A stretch of 64,000 bases of DNA, taken from the NCBI GenBank assembly GCA_947629775.1, contig CANRFA010000007.1, forward strand, positions 21,139 to 85,138. The letters are read 5' to 3'. The notes under the pieces were generated by a model. It was not told where the DNA came from, did not search any database, and saw only the letters and a program-made list of their open reading frames with translations. Source of the DNA: an uncultured Oscillospiraceae bacterium. Lineage in GTDB: Bacteria; Bacillota; Clostridia; Oscillospirales; Oscillospiraceae. How positions within the stretch are numbered: position 1 is the stretch's first letter; each line of letters starts with the position of its first letter. Below are positions 32,006 to 40,160 of this stretch, one piece after another. A program made the position numbers and the translations under genes.

Positions 32006-32689
32006 ATGGAGAAGCTGGAGCGTTCCTCCGTGGTGGAGCGGGTGATCCATTCCCTGACGGAGGCGATCGTCAGCGGGGAGATCGGCCCGGGAGACCGGAT
32101 TCCCACGGAGAGCGAGCTGGTGGAGAACCTGGGCGTGGCCCGCAACTCGATCCGCGAAGCGATCAAGATTCTCTGCTATCTGGGCGTGCTGGAGATCCGC
32201 CGGGCGGACGGCACCTATGTCTGCGACGGCTTTACCGGCCAGATGCTGAATCCCCTGCTCTACGGCGTTCTGCTCGGCCGGCAGAATATGGAGGAGTTGT
32301 CCGAACTGCGGGCGATTCTGGAGAGCGGGCTGGCGCGCCTGGCGGCGGAGAACATGTCCGAATGGGATATGGAGCCTCTTCGGGACCTGTGCGCGCAGCT
32401 GCGCGGCGCCGCATTGGCGGAGCAGACCGAGGCGGAGAAGGTGGATCGGATCTACCAGAGTCTGCACGACGCCATCGGGCAGCTGAGCGGCAACGGGATG
32501 GCCGGCCGGATTGAGGGATATATCCGGAAGATTACCACGGTGCCGCGCCAGAAGGCGCTGGAGGATCTGCTGGCGGAAGGCCGGGGAGAAGCGTTCTGCC
32601 AGGCGCAGGAACGTCTGTTGGAGCTGAAGCAGATCCGGACGGAGGATCTGTACCGGGTTGTAAGGGAGACCTTTGTGGGAGGCCTGTAG
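32006..32689 (+). CDS. GntR/FadR-family transcriptional regulator (FCD domain)
   Basis: A 227-residue regulator. The N-terminal winged helix-turn-helix (residues about 8-75) has IVSGEIGPGDRIPTESELVE and VARNSIREAIKIL. The C-terminal helical FCD ligand-binding domain has ELRAILESGLARLAA and SLHDAIGQLSG, where Asp/His residues normally bind a metal. This subfamily usually senses sugar acids such as uronates or gluconate. The ATG has AAAGG about 12 nt upstream. It stands alone and is divergent from the HAD gene. It could act on one of the uronate or polyol operons in the window, but no matching site is identified. Confidence 0.9.
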   Translation: MEKLERSSVVERVIHSLTEAIVSGEIGPGDRIPTESELVENLGVARNSIREAIKILCYLGVLEIRRADGTYVCDGFTGQMLNPLLYGVLLGRQNMEELSELRAILESGLARLAAENMSEWDMEPLRDLCAQLRGAALAEQTEAEKVDRIYQSLHDAIGQLSGNGMAGRIEGYIRKITTVPRQKALEDLLAEGRGEAFCQAQERLLELKQIRTEDLYRVVRETFVGGL

Positions 32690-32735
32690 CCCACATGGAA
32701 TGAGCCTGCTCCGGGCAGAAAACAGAACAGTTGGA

Positions 32736-32762
32736 CAGGGGACGGCCTGAGGCCGTCCCCTG
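32736..32762. terminator. Hairpin between convergent GntR and HAD genes
   Basis: A perfect 12-bp stem CAGGGGACGGCC / GGCCGTCCCCTG with a 3-nt loop lies between the two stop codons. Neither strand has a T-run, so this is a tentative bidirectional terminator. Confidence 0.45.
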
Positions 32763-32784
32763 GCTGATTCAGGGGTCCGGACCG

Positions 32785-33444
32785 TCAGACCAGCAGGGGG
32801 AGGACCTCAAAGAGGGAAGAGACGGCCCGGATCCCCTCCGGAACCGGCTTCCCCTCCCGGTTGAGCCAGATGCCGGAGATGCCGGCAGAGGCGGCACCCC
32901 GCAGGTCGCTGGTCAGGGAATCTCCGATGTGTATCACGTCCTCCGGGGCCAGGCCTGCCTGACGCAGAGCGTGGCGGAACAATTCCGGATGGGGCTTGGC
33001 GTATCGGGCCTGCTGGCTGGTGACGAGGCCGGCGCAGGGCAGGTCATGGTGGCGGACACAGGCGCGGGCATAGGCGTCGTCGCTGTTCGTTACGAACCAG
33101 ACCGGCAGGCTGACCCGGGCCAGAAAGTCCTTCGTATCCGGGTAAATCGGCGGGGAACCCCAGTGGATCTCCATCTGCTCCAGCAGCTGCGCGGGGTCGC
33201 AGTCCGCCTGGAAGTGCCGGACCAGAACCCGGAAGCTTTCCAGGGCCAGATCGTGCTGGGAGCGCCAGTCCGGTCCGTTGGCTCCGGCCAGGCGGGTATT
33301 GTAGTCCGCCCACCACACCTGCAGTACTTCCCTGACGGATGAGGCGGTGCCGTTCTGACAGACCGAACGGCAGACGTCGAGGGCGATGGGCCCCATCTCC
33401 TGGACGGCGGTGCCGTACAGGTCCAGAAAAAGAGCGCGAAGCAT
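32785..33444 (-). CDS. HAD-superfamily hydrolase
   Basis: A 219-residue HAD phosphatase. Motif I is ALFLDLYGT, where the usual second aspartate is replaced by tyrosine. Motif II is WFVTNSDD, the lysine is in YAKPHPELF, and motif IV is HIGDSLTSDLRGA. The missing second aspartate of motif I is seen in some dehalogenase-like and phosphatase members. I start it at ATG 33444; the track's TTG is too close to the AAAGG. It begins 16 nt after the stop of the ROK regulator, so the two are co-transcribed. A role in removing phosphate from excess sugar phosphates of the neighbouring kinase pathway is plausible inference. Confidence 0.88.
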   Translation of the reverse strand: MLRALFLDLYGTAVQEMGPIALDVCRSVCQNGTASSVREVLQVWWADYNTRLAGANGPDWRSQHDLALESFRVLVRHFQADCDPAQLLEQMEIHWGSPPIYPDTKDFLARVSLPVWFVTNSDDAYARACVRHHDLPCAGLVTSQQARYAKPHPELFRHALRQAGLAPEDVIHIGDSLTSDLRGAASAGISGIWLNREGKPVPEGIRAVSSLFEVLPLLV

Positions 33445-33460
33445 AAGGTACCACAACCTT

Positions 33461-34588
33461 TCAGACGGTGTCCAGGAACTGCTGAAGAAAGGGAACGGCG
33501 GCGCCCAGGGAGACGGTGTGCCGGCGCAGCGTGCTCAGCTGCAGGTAGTCCGCGCTGCCTTCGAAGGGATCCAGGGCGGCGACGTATTCCCTCAACCGGG
33601 GCAGGAAAGGAGGCAGGTACTGGGAGAGCACTCCGCCCAGCACCACGTCGCAGTCCAGGGCCATGCGGATGTTGCTGATCCCGACGGCGAGGTGGCGAAG
33701 CATATCGTACCAGAGCAGCTCGTGTTCCGGGCTGTGGAGCCGGACTTTTTCAAAGAAGACGTCCAGGGAGAGGCCGGTCTCCTCTTCGATGCGCCGGGTG
33801 GAGCAGAAGGCTTCCAGGCAGCCCAGGCGTCCGCAACGGCAGCGGCGCCCGCCGGGTTCCACGCACATGTGCCCGAACTCTCCGCTGCGCCGGTTGTCCC
33901 CCAGGTAGGGAGTTCCGCCGGCGAGAATGGCCCCGCCTACCCCGTTTTCCAGGGAGAGGTAGGCCATGTTTCTGCGGGTCTGGCGGACAAAGCACTCCGC
34001 CAGCCCCCCGCTGCTGCTGTCGTTGGCCACCTGGGTGGGATAGGGGATGGGAGATGTCAGATCGTCCAGGGAGAGGTTGCGGAAGGAGAGCGTGGGGGCG
34101 AGGACCACGCGCCGGGCCTCGGCGTCCAGGACGGCGGGCAGGGCGATGCCCACTCCCAGCAGACGCTCTCGCTCCAGACCGGCGCTCTCCAGGAAGGCCT
34201 CCAGTTCCCGGGCCAGCAGAGGCCCCAGTTCCGAAAAGGGAAGAGAAGAGTCCAGCGGAATGCGCGCGTGGGCCAGCTCGGAGAGGCGGAGATCCACCGC
34301 GGAGAGACGCAGCCGGTCCTCCGTCAGCGAGACCCCGATGGCGAAGCGGGCATCCGGGACAATCTCCAGCCCCTGGGGCCGGCGGCCCCGGGAGGCCTTC
34401 TGCTCGCCGGAGGTCCGGATCAGCCCCAGTTCCATGAGTTCGGACAGGGCCTGGTAGACCGTGGGCAGACTGAGCCCCAGATCCTCAGAGATCCTCTGCC
34501 GGGAGCAGAAGCCGGTGGTCCGGTAGAGGTATCCGTAGATGTCCGTCCGGGACGGACGCCGTTCCGGCACGGTGCCTGCTGCTTCCAT
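33461..34588 (-). CDS. ROK-family repressor of the divergent kinase/isomerase operon (XylR type)
   Basis: A 375-residue ROK regulator. The N-terminal winged helix-turn-helix (about 15-75) has DIYGYLYRTTGFCSRQRISE and LSLPTVYQALSEL. The sugar-kinase-like domain has the zinc motif in GGRRCRCGRLGCLEAF (the third and fourth ligand region is CGRLGC). I start it at ATG 34588 with AAGGAGG 7 nt upstream; the track's upstream start overlaps that site. The divergent operon encodes a xylulokinase-like enzyme. A perfect palindrome covers that operon's promoter, and a single half-site lies nearer this gene, so this protein is the obvious repressor. Confidence 0.93.
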   Translation of the reverse strand: MEAAGTVPERRPSRTDIYGYLYRTTGFCSRQRISEDLGLSLPTVYQALSELMELGLIRTSGEQKASRGRRPQGLEIVPDARFAIGVSLTEDRLRLSAVDLRLSELAHARIPLDSSLPFSELGPLLARELEAFLESAGLERERLLGVGIALPAVLDAEARRVVLAPTLSFRNLSLDDLTSPIPYPTQVANDSSSGGLAECFVRQTRRNMAYLSLENGVGGAILAGGTPYLGDNRRSGEFGHMCVEPGGRRCRCGRLGCLEAFCSTRRIEEETGLSLDVFFEKVRLHSPEHELLWYDMLRHLAVGISNIRMALDCDVVLGGVLSQYLPPFLPRLREYVAALDPFEGSADYLQLSTLRRHTVSLGAAVPFLQQFLDTV

Positions 34589-34628
34589 AAGAACGCCTCC
34601 TTGCCGCGTGGAGAATCGGGATGCTCCC

Positions 34629-34656
34629 ATTGTACCACATCTGCGATGGCCGTCAA
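34629..34656 (-). promoter_or_regulatory. Promoter of the ROK-HAD operon
   Basis: On the minus strand TTGACG, a 16-nt spacer and TACAAT, with a start near 34622 and a short leader to ATG 34588. Confidence 0.7.
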
Positions 34657-34704
34657 TGCCGATTTTTGGCGGAAGGCGGGAAGTACGGCAGGTAAGAGAA
34701 AGAG

Positions 34705-34715
34705 GCTTTATAAAA
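34705..34715. promoter_or_regulatory. Single ROK operator half-site
   Basis: GCTTTATAAAA, identical to one arm of the palindrome at 34812-34834, lies about 100 bp away between the divergent promoters. It could be an auxiliary site for looping or autoregulation. Confidence 0.5.
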
Positions 34716-34806
34716 ACGGGGAAGCGCGTTCTTCGTCAACTTCCACAAAACCGGGCGCTCTCTTTGTGCAGAATGGAGAAACTGGGGACGGCATCCAGAA
34801 AACCGG

Positions 34807-34835
34807 TTGACTTTTATAAAGCAGCTTTATAAAAT
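34807..34835 (+). promoter_or_regulatory. Kinase-operon promoter overlapped by a perfect 23-bp operator
   Basis: TTGACT, a 17-nt spacer and TAAAAT form a good promoter. The spacer and most of the -10 are a perfect palindrome with arms TTTTATAAAGC and GCTTTATAAAA around one central base (34812-34834). Binding of the divergent ROK protein would exclude RNA polymerase. Apart from the half-site at 34705 and the ROK promoter, the 34589-34894 gap holds nothing else. Confidence 0.8.
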
Positions 34836-34894
34836 AGAGAGGACAGGAGCGCCCGCTCCTGATCTCTGCCCAAGGGCACAGGAGGAGGCTGGCC

Positions 34895-36370
34895 ATGCTG
34901 TACATCGGTGTGGACCTGGGCACCTCGGCGGTGAAGCTGCTGCTGATGGACGACCGGGGAGCCATTCAGAACATTGTTTCCAGGGAGTATCCCATTTCCT
35001 ATCCCCATCCCGGCTGGTCCGAGCAGAATCCCGAGGACTGGCTGTCCGCCACCCTGGAGGGAATCCGGGAGCTGACGGCTCCGTTTGACCGCGGCCAGGT
35101 GGCGGGGATCGGCTGCGGCGGTCAGATGCACGGTCTGGTGGCGCTGGATGAGAACGACCGGGTACTGCGTCCCGCAATCCTCTGGAACGACGGGCGGACG
35201 GCCCGGGAAGTGGAGTACCTGAACGGAGAGATCGGCCGGGAGAAGATCAGCGCCTGGACGGCCAACATCGCCTTTGCCGGCTTTACGGCCCCCAAGCTGC
35301 TGTGGATGCGCAGCCACGAGCCGGAGCTGTTCGCGCGGATCCGCCGGATCATGCTCCCCAAGGACTACCTGAACTACATGCTCACCGGCGTGTTCTGCAC
35401 GGACGTCTCGGACGCCTCCGGGATGCTGCTGCTGGATGTGAAGAGGCGCCGCTGGTCCCGGGAGATGCTGGAAGTGTGCGGCGTCCGGGAGGAGCAGATG
35501 CCCCGGATCTATGAAAGCTATGAGACGGTCGGGACCCTGAAGCCCGAGATCGCGGCTCGACTGGGGCTGCCGGAGACGGTGAAAGTCTGCGCCGGAGCGG
35601 GAGACAACGCCGCGGCGGCGGTGGGAACCGGCACGGTGGGCAACGGACAGTGCAACATCTCGCTGGGCACCTCCGGCACCATCTTCATCTCCAGCGACTC
35701 GTTCGGGGTGGACCCCGGCAACGCCCTCCACGCCTTCGGCCATGCGGATGGCCACTGGCATCTGATGGGCTGCATGCTCTCCGCCGCTTCCTGCAACCGC
35801 TGGTGGGCGGAGGACATTCTGGGTACTGGGGACTTCGCCGGTGAGCAGGCGAAGATCGCGCCGGAGCGCCTGGGCCGCAACCACGTCTTCTTCCTGCCCT
35901 ATCTGATGGGGGAGCGCTCGCCCATCAACGACACGGACGCCAGGGGCACGTTTATCGGCCTCACCATGGACTCCACCCGGGCGGACATGACCCAGGCGGT
36001 GCTGGAGGGAGTCTCCTTCGCCATCCGGGATTCCCTGGAGGTGGCCCGTTCCCTGGGTCTGGATATCCGGCGCAGCCGCATCTGCGGCGGCGGCGCGAAA
36101 AGTCCGCTGTGGAAGAAGATTCTGGCCAATGTGCTGGGAATTTCCCTGGATCTTGTGGAGACGGAGCAGGGACCCGGCATGGGAGGCGCAATGCTTGCCA
36201 TGGTAGCCTGCGGAGCGTACGCCAGCGTGGAGGAGGCCTGCTCGGCCCTGGTGCGCGTTGTGGATACAGTGGAGCCGGACCCGGAGCTGACGGCGCGCTA
36301 CGAGGAGCAGTACCGGAAGTTCCGGAAGATCTACCCGGCCCTGCGGGAGCTGTTCCCGCAGATTCAGTAG
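34895..36370 (+). CDS. xylB: Xylulokinase-like FGGY kinase
   Basis: A 491-residue FGGY kinase with a xylulokinase-type sequence. It starts MLYIGVDLGTSAVKLLLMD (phosphate loop 1), has IGCGGQMHGLVALD with the substrate-contact MHG, WNDGRT, the phosphate loop SLGTSGTIFISS and the C-terminal RICGGGAKSPLWKKI. It phosphorylates a 2-ketopentose or related ketose with ATP. The isomerase encoded two genes later suggests an aldose is first isomerised and then phosphorylated. D-xylulose is the family's usual substrate, but D-ribulose or L-ketoses are possible because the isomerase is fucose-isomerase-like, not XylA. AGGAGG precedes the ATG. Confidence 0.88.
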   Translation: MLYIGVDLGTSAVKLLLMDDRGAIQNIVSREYPISYPHPGWSEQNPEDWLSATLEGIRELTAPFDRGQVAGIGCGGQMHGLVALDENDRVLRPAILWNDGRTAREVEYLNGEIGREKISAWTANIAFAGFTAPKLLWMRSHEPELFARIRRIMLPKDYLNYMLTGVFCTDVSDASGMLLLDVKRRRWSREMLEVCGVREEQMPRIYESYETVGTLKPEIAARLGLPETVKVCAGAGDNAAAAVGTGTVGNGQCNISLGTSGTIFISSDSFGVDPGNALHAFGHADGHWHLMGCMLSAASCNRWWAEDILGTGDFAGEQAKIAPERLGRNHVFFLPYLMGERSPINDTDARGTFIGLTMDSTRADMTQAVLEGVSFAIRDSLEVARSLGLDIRRSRICGGGAKSPLWKKILANVLGISLDLVETEQGPGMGGAMLAMVACGAYASVEEACSALVRVVDTVEPDPELTARYEEQYRKFRKIYPALRELFPQIQ

Positions 36371-36382
36371 GAGGTGCGGGTT

Positions 36383-37024
36383 ATGGAGATTCGCAGTGTG
36401 TACGATCCGGCCTTCCGGCGCTATGGAAGCGTGCTGGAGGGCTATGACCTGGCGGAGCTGAAGACGGCTCTGGAGGAAGGAACCCCCTGTCCGGAGGAGG
36501 GAACAGCCTATGTGCCCTCCCAGCCGGAGCTGGAGGCGCTTCCTGTGGCGAAGGACCTGGAAAACCGGGCTTTCGGCGGCATGCCCATCCAGATGGGCTG
36601 GTGCAACGGCCACAATACGAAGCTCAACTGTCTGGAGTATCACAGGGACAGCGAGCTCAATTTCGGGACGGAGGATTTCATCCTCCTGCTGGGTCGTCGG
36701 GAAGAGATCCGGGAGGACGGTCTCTTCGATACGGCGGATGTGGCGGCATTCCGGGTTCCCGCCGGGGTGCTGGTGGAAGTGTACGCTACCACGCTGCACT
36801 ATGCCCCCTGTTCGGCCCGCAGAGGAGCGGGTTTCCGGGTCCTCGTGGTGCTTCCCCGGGGAACCAACACGGAGAAGCCGGAGTTCACTCCGGGGAACCG
36901 GGAGGACACCTGGATGACCGCCCGAAACAAGTGGCTGCTGGCCCATCCGGACAGCGAGGAGGCCCGGAACGGGGCCGTCGTGGGTCTGAAGGGCGTCAAT
37001 CCGGATATTATTGACCTGATCTGA
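36383..37024 (+). CDS. DUF4867-family protein
   Basis: A 213-residue soluble protein starting MEIRSVYDPAFRRYGSVLEG, with IQMGWCNGHNTKLNCLEYH and FILLLGRREEI. It matches the DUF4867 family, which is predicted to have a cupin-like barrel. Its His/Glu-rich NCLEYHRDSE block could bind a metal. The family is commonly found beside sugar isomerases and kinases, so a mutarotase- or isomerase-like accessory role is plausible but unproven. I start it at ATG 36383 with AGGAGG 8 nt upstream; the track's GTG at 36374 lies too close to that site. It sits between kinase and isomerase with 12-14 nt gaps. Confidence 0.82.
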   Translation: MEIRSVYDPAFRRYGSVLEGYDLAELKTALEEGTPCPEEGTAYVPSQPELEALPVAKDLENRAFGGMPIQMGWCNGHNTKLNCLEYHRDSELNFGTEDFILLLGRREEIREDGLFDTADVAAFRVPAGVLVEVYATTLHYAPCSARRGAGFRVLVVLPRGTNTEKPEFTPGNREDTWMTARNKWLLAHPDSEEARNGAVVGLKGVNPDIIDLI

Positions 37025-37038
37025 GGAGGAATCTGATC

Positions 37039-38526
37039 ATGCTTACCAATATTCCTGTTGTCAAACTGGGCATTGTCGCGGTCTCCCGGGACTGCTTCAT
37101 CATCTCCCTGTCCGAGCGCCGCCGGGCCGCCGTGGCCGAGGCCTGCCGGGCCCGCGGCGTGGACGTCTACGAGGCGAAGACCACGGTGGAGAACGAAGCG
37201 GACATGCTGAAGGCGGTGGAGGAAGTGAAGGCCGCCGGCTGCAACGCTCTGACCGTCTTCCTGGGCAATTTCGGGCCCGAGACGCCGGAAACCCTGCTGG
37301 CGAAGTATTTCGATGGCCCCTGCATGTTCGTGGCGGCCGCCGAGGGCGACGGAGATCTGATCAACGGCCGCGGCGACGCCTACTGCGGCATGCTGAACTG
37401 CTCCTACAATCTCCACATGCGCCATCTGAACGGCTATATTCCGCCCTATCCTGTGGGGACCGCGGAAGAGCTGGCGGAGAAGGTGGCGGACTTTGTTCCC
37501 ATCGCCCGGGCCGTTCTGGGCCTGAAGGGCCTGAAGATCATCACCTTCGGTCCCCGTCCCCAGGACTTCTTTGCCTGCAACGCGCCCATTAAGGGGCTGT
37601 ACGAGCTGGGCGTGGAGATCGAGGAGAACTCCGAGCTGGATCTGCTGGTCAGCTACAAGGCCCACGCAGGCGATCCGCGCATCCCCGAAGTCTGCGCGGA
37701 CATGGCCGCAGAGATGGGAGAGGGACGCTACTATCCCGAACTTTCCGAGCGCATGGCTCAGTTTGAACTGACGCTGCTGGACTGGGCGGAGGCTCACAAG
37801 GGAGCCCGGAAGTATGTGGCGTTCGCGGACAAGTGCTGGCCCGCTTTCCCGGAGGCCTTTGGCTTTGAGCCCTGCTATGTGAATTCCCGTCTGGCCTCCC
37901 GGGGGATCCCGGTCTCCTGCGAGGTGGATATCTATGGCGCGCTCAGCGAGTACATCGGCATGTGCGTGACTGGCGACACCGTGACCCTGCTGGATATCAA
38001 CAACTCGGTGCCCGCCAGTATCTACGAGGAGGAGATCCGCGGGAAGCACGACTATGTCCTTACGGATACCTTCATGGGATTCCACTGCGGCAACACCCCC
38101 GCCTGCAAGCTGTGCGCGGACCGCGCGGTGAAGTACCAGCTGATCCAGCATCGTCTGCTGGAGCCCAAGGGCAGCGAGCCCGACTTTACCCGCGGAACCC
38201 TGGAGGGAGATATCGCCCCCGGCGAGATCACCTTCTACCGGCTCCAGTGCGACAGCGACGGCGTGCTGCGCTCCTACATCGCCCAGGGCGAGGTGCTTCC
38301 CGTGGCCACCCGTTCCTTCGGCGGCATCGGGATCTTCGCCATTCCCGAGATGGGCCGCTTCTATCGCCACGTGCTGCTGGAGAAGCACTATCCCCACCAT
38401 GGGGCTGTGGCCTTCTCTCACTGCGCCAGGACCCTCTTCGAGGTGTTCCGCCTGCTGGGTATCCAGGACATCGCCTGGAACCGGCCGAAGTCCATCCCCT
38501 ATCCCACCGAAAATCCCTGGGCCTGA
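37039..38526 (+). CDS. L-fucose/L-arabinose isomerase-family sugar isomerase
   Basis: A 495-residue member of the fucose isomerase-like fold (COG2407). Visible features are an N-terminal Rossmann-like half with NALTVFLGNFGPETP, and a C-terminal catalytic half with SCEVDIYGALSEY (metal-binding Glu and Asp), DYVLTDTFMGFHCGN and YPHHGAVAF with the metal-binding His. It would interconvert an aldose and a ketose using Mn2+ or a similar ion. Together with the xylulokinase-like gene it forms an isomerase-kinase route, for example for D-arabinose, L-fucose-type sugars or D-xylose; the sugar is not fixed by sequence. GAGGAGG precedes the ATG. No transporter is present in this operon. Confidence 0.88.
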   Translation: MLTNIPVVKLGIVAVSRDCFIISLSERRRAAVAEACRARGVDVYEAKTTVENEADMLKAVEEVKAAGCNALTVFLGNFGPETPETLLAKYFDGPCMFVAAAEGDGDLINGRGDAYCGMLNCSYNLHMRHLNGYIPPYPVGTAEELAEKVADFVPIARAVLGLKGLKIITFGPRPQDFFACNAPIKGLYELGVEIEENSELDLLVSYKAHAGDPRIPEVCADMAAEMGEGRYYPELSERMAQFELTLLDWAEAHKGARKYVAFADKCWPAFPEAFGFEPCYVNSRLASRGIPVSCEVDIYGALSEYIGMCVTGDTVTLLDINNSVPASIYEEEIRGKHDYVLTDTFMGFHCGNTPACKLCADRAVKYQLIQHRLLEPKGSEPDFTRGTLEGDIAPGEITFYRLQCDSDGVLRSYIAQGEVLPVATRSFGGIGIFAIPEMGRFYRHVLLEKHYPHHGAVAFSHCARTLFEVFRLLGIQDIAWNRPKSIPYPTENPWA

Positions 38527-38555
38527 GTTCCGCCCGATAGAACCGATATATAAGG

Positions 38556-38598
38556 AGGGAGCGGACCGCGTCAGATGCGCGGTCCGCTCCCTGCTTTT
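38556..38598 (+). terminator. Rho-independent terminator of the kinase-isomerase operon
   Basis: A perfect stem of about 14 bp (GGGAGCGGACCGCG / CGCGGTCCGCTCCC) with a 7-nt loop ends in TGCTTTT, 30 nt after the isomerase stop. Confidence 0.85.
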
Positions 38599-38613
38599 CG
38601 CACGCGGCCGGTC

Positions 38614-39408
38614 TCAGAAGGAGGGAAGACCGTCCGGAAACAGTTCTGTGATGGCGTAAAGGATAGCCCGGCCTGCCAGGGTAACCCGGTCTCCCTCCAT
38701 ACGGCAGTACAGGGTTCCGCCCCGGGGAGAGGCCTGGCGGGCGGTCAGTTCTGTTTTGCCCAGGCGGGCCGCCCAATAGGGGATGATGTGGCAGTGACCG
38801 GAGCCGCACACCGGATCCTCGGGCAGATTCATCTTTAGCCCGAAGGTGCGGGAGACGCAGTCGTATTCCCCGAAGCCGGGGGCGGTCACCTGCATGAGAG
38901 CCCCTTTTACCTGCAGCAGTTTTTCCTGGTTCGGGTTCAGGGACAGTACGGTTTCCGGATCGTCGAAGACGCACAGCAGATCCCGGGCCCGCCAGACTTC
39001 CCGGGGCCGGGCGCCCAGAGCATCCGCAATCTGCTCTGTGACTTCCAGCTGCCGCAGAGTGTACGCGGGAAAGTTCATGGCGTACAGGTTGCCCTGCCGG
39101 CGCACCGTAAGGGTTCCGCTGAGGGTTTCGTACGCCAGTTCGTCCGCCTCCGGAAGCGCGAAACGCATCATGGCGTATGCGGCCGCCAGGGTGGCGTGGC
39201 CGCAGAGGCTGATTTCGCCGGTGGGCGTCAGCCAGCGCAGCCTCCAGCGGTTCTCCTCCGGTACCGCGAAGGCGGTCTCCGGCAGGGCGTTCTCCCGGGC
39301 AATGGCCAGCAGGACGGGGTCCGGCAGCCAGCGGTCCATCAGAACCACGGCGGCCGGGTTTCCTTCGAAGACGTGGTCCGCAAAGGCGTCGATGACATAC
39401 TGTCTCAT
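38614..39408 (-). CDS. PhzF-family isomerase-like protein
   Basis: A 264-residue PhzF protein starting MRQYVIDAFADHVFEGNPAA, with the catalytic glutamate in ALPETAFAV, then SLCGHATLAAAYAM and LPEDPVCGSGHCHI. The family shares the diaminopimelate epimerase fold and acts as isomerases or epimerases on small acids; most members are uncharacterised. I start it at ATG 39408 with AGGAG about 8 nt upstream; the first 40 residues of the track ORF are intergenic. It is related to 13963-14766 and, like it, converges with the end of a sugar operon. Confidence 0.9.
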   Translation of the reverse strand: MRQYVIDAFADHVFEGNPAAVVLMDRWLPDPVLLAIARENALPETAFAVPEENRWRLRWLTPTGEISLCGHATLAAAYAMMRFALPEADELAYETLSGTLTVRRQGNLYAMNFPAYTLRQLEVTEQIADALGARPREVWRARDLLCVFDDPETVLSLNPNQEKLLQVKGALMQVTAPGFGEYDCVSRTFGLKMNLPEDPVCGSGHCHIIPYWAARLGKTELTARQASPRGGTLYCRMEGDRVTLAGRAILYAITELFPDGLPSF

Positions 39409-39487
39409 GAAGAGGCTCCTCTCAAAGGGAATGCTGTCTCCGGGGAGGGCGGCAAAGGGACTTCCGGGCGACCGATGGAGGCCGGGG

Positions 39488-40081
39488 TCAGTCGTCGATG
39501 ATGTGGCCCTTGCGGATGTTTTCCTCAATCAGTTCCCGGGCGTAGTCGCTGATTTCCTGCGAGCCCGGGACAGTGGTGGCGTGGCGCTTCATGATCTGGG
39601 AGCGGCGGACTCCATGCCGGATCCAGTCGCTGCCCTCGTTGGAGTTGTTCAGCAGGAGGGGCTGGAAGGTGTCCATGGTGCGGGCGAAGCGGGCCTCCGG
39701 GCTGGAGAAGGACTCGAATTCCTCAAACAGGGCCCGCAGCTCGGCGCCCTGATCCTCCGGCAGCAGGCCGAAGAGCCGGTCCGCGGCCTTCTCCTCCCGC
39801 TCCTTCTGCGTTGCCTTGCCGGTCTCGTCGTAGGCGTAGGTATCGCCGGCGTCGATCTCCACGATGTCGTGAATCAGGGCCATCATCATGGCTCTTGCCA
39901 GGTCGATTTCCTCGTTGGCGTATTCCCGCAGCAGCCAGATCATCAGGGCCATATGCCAGGCGTGTTCGGCGTCGTTTTCCGCCCGACCGTGGCCGGACAG
40001 GTGGGTCTGACGCAGGATGTTCTTCTCCTTGTCCGCCTCCAGGATGAAGCTCAGCTGCCTGGCGAAGCGTTCGGATTCCAT
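39488..40081 (-). CDS. HD-domain hydrolase (YfbR/5'-nucleotidase-like)
   Basis: A 197-residue HD-domain metal-dependent phosphohydrolase. The ligands are visible as NDAEHAWHMALM and ALIHDIVEIDAGDTYAYDE (H...HD...D). The family includes YfbR-type deoxynucleoside 5'-monophosphatases and oxetanocin A-like proteins, so dephosphorylation of a nucleotide is the best guess. I start it at ATG 40081 with GGGAGG about 8 nt upstream; the track's extra 138 residues are upstream DNA. It is preceded by its own promoter and lies 79 bp before the PhzF gene on the same strand. Confidence 0.88.
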   Translation of the reverse strand: MESERFARQLSFILEADKEKNILRQTHLSGHGRAENDAEHAWHMALMIWLLREYANEEIDLARAMMMALIHDIVEIDAGDTYAYDETGKATQKEREEKAADRLFGLLPEDQGAELRALFEEFESFSSPEARFARTMDTFQPLLLNNSNEGSDWIRHGVRRSQIMKRHATTVPGSQEISDYARELIEENIRKGHIIDD

Positions 40082-40131
40082 AGACTGTTCCTCCCTTTCT
40101 GTCGTTGCGACAGAGTCCGATTTTCCCCCAC

Positions 40132-40160
40132 AGTATAGCACAGAGGGAGGGGGAAGTCCA
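40132..40160 (-). promoter_or_regulatory. Promoter of the HD hydrolase gene
   Basis: On the minus strand TGGACT, a 17-nt spacer and TATACT; the leader is about 45 nt. The -35 is weak. Confidence 0.5.
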
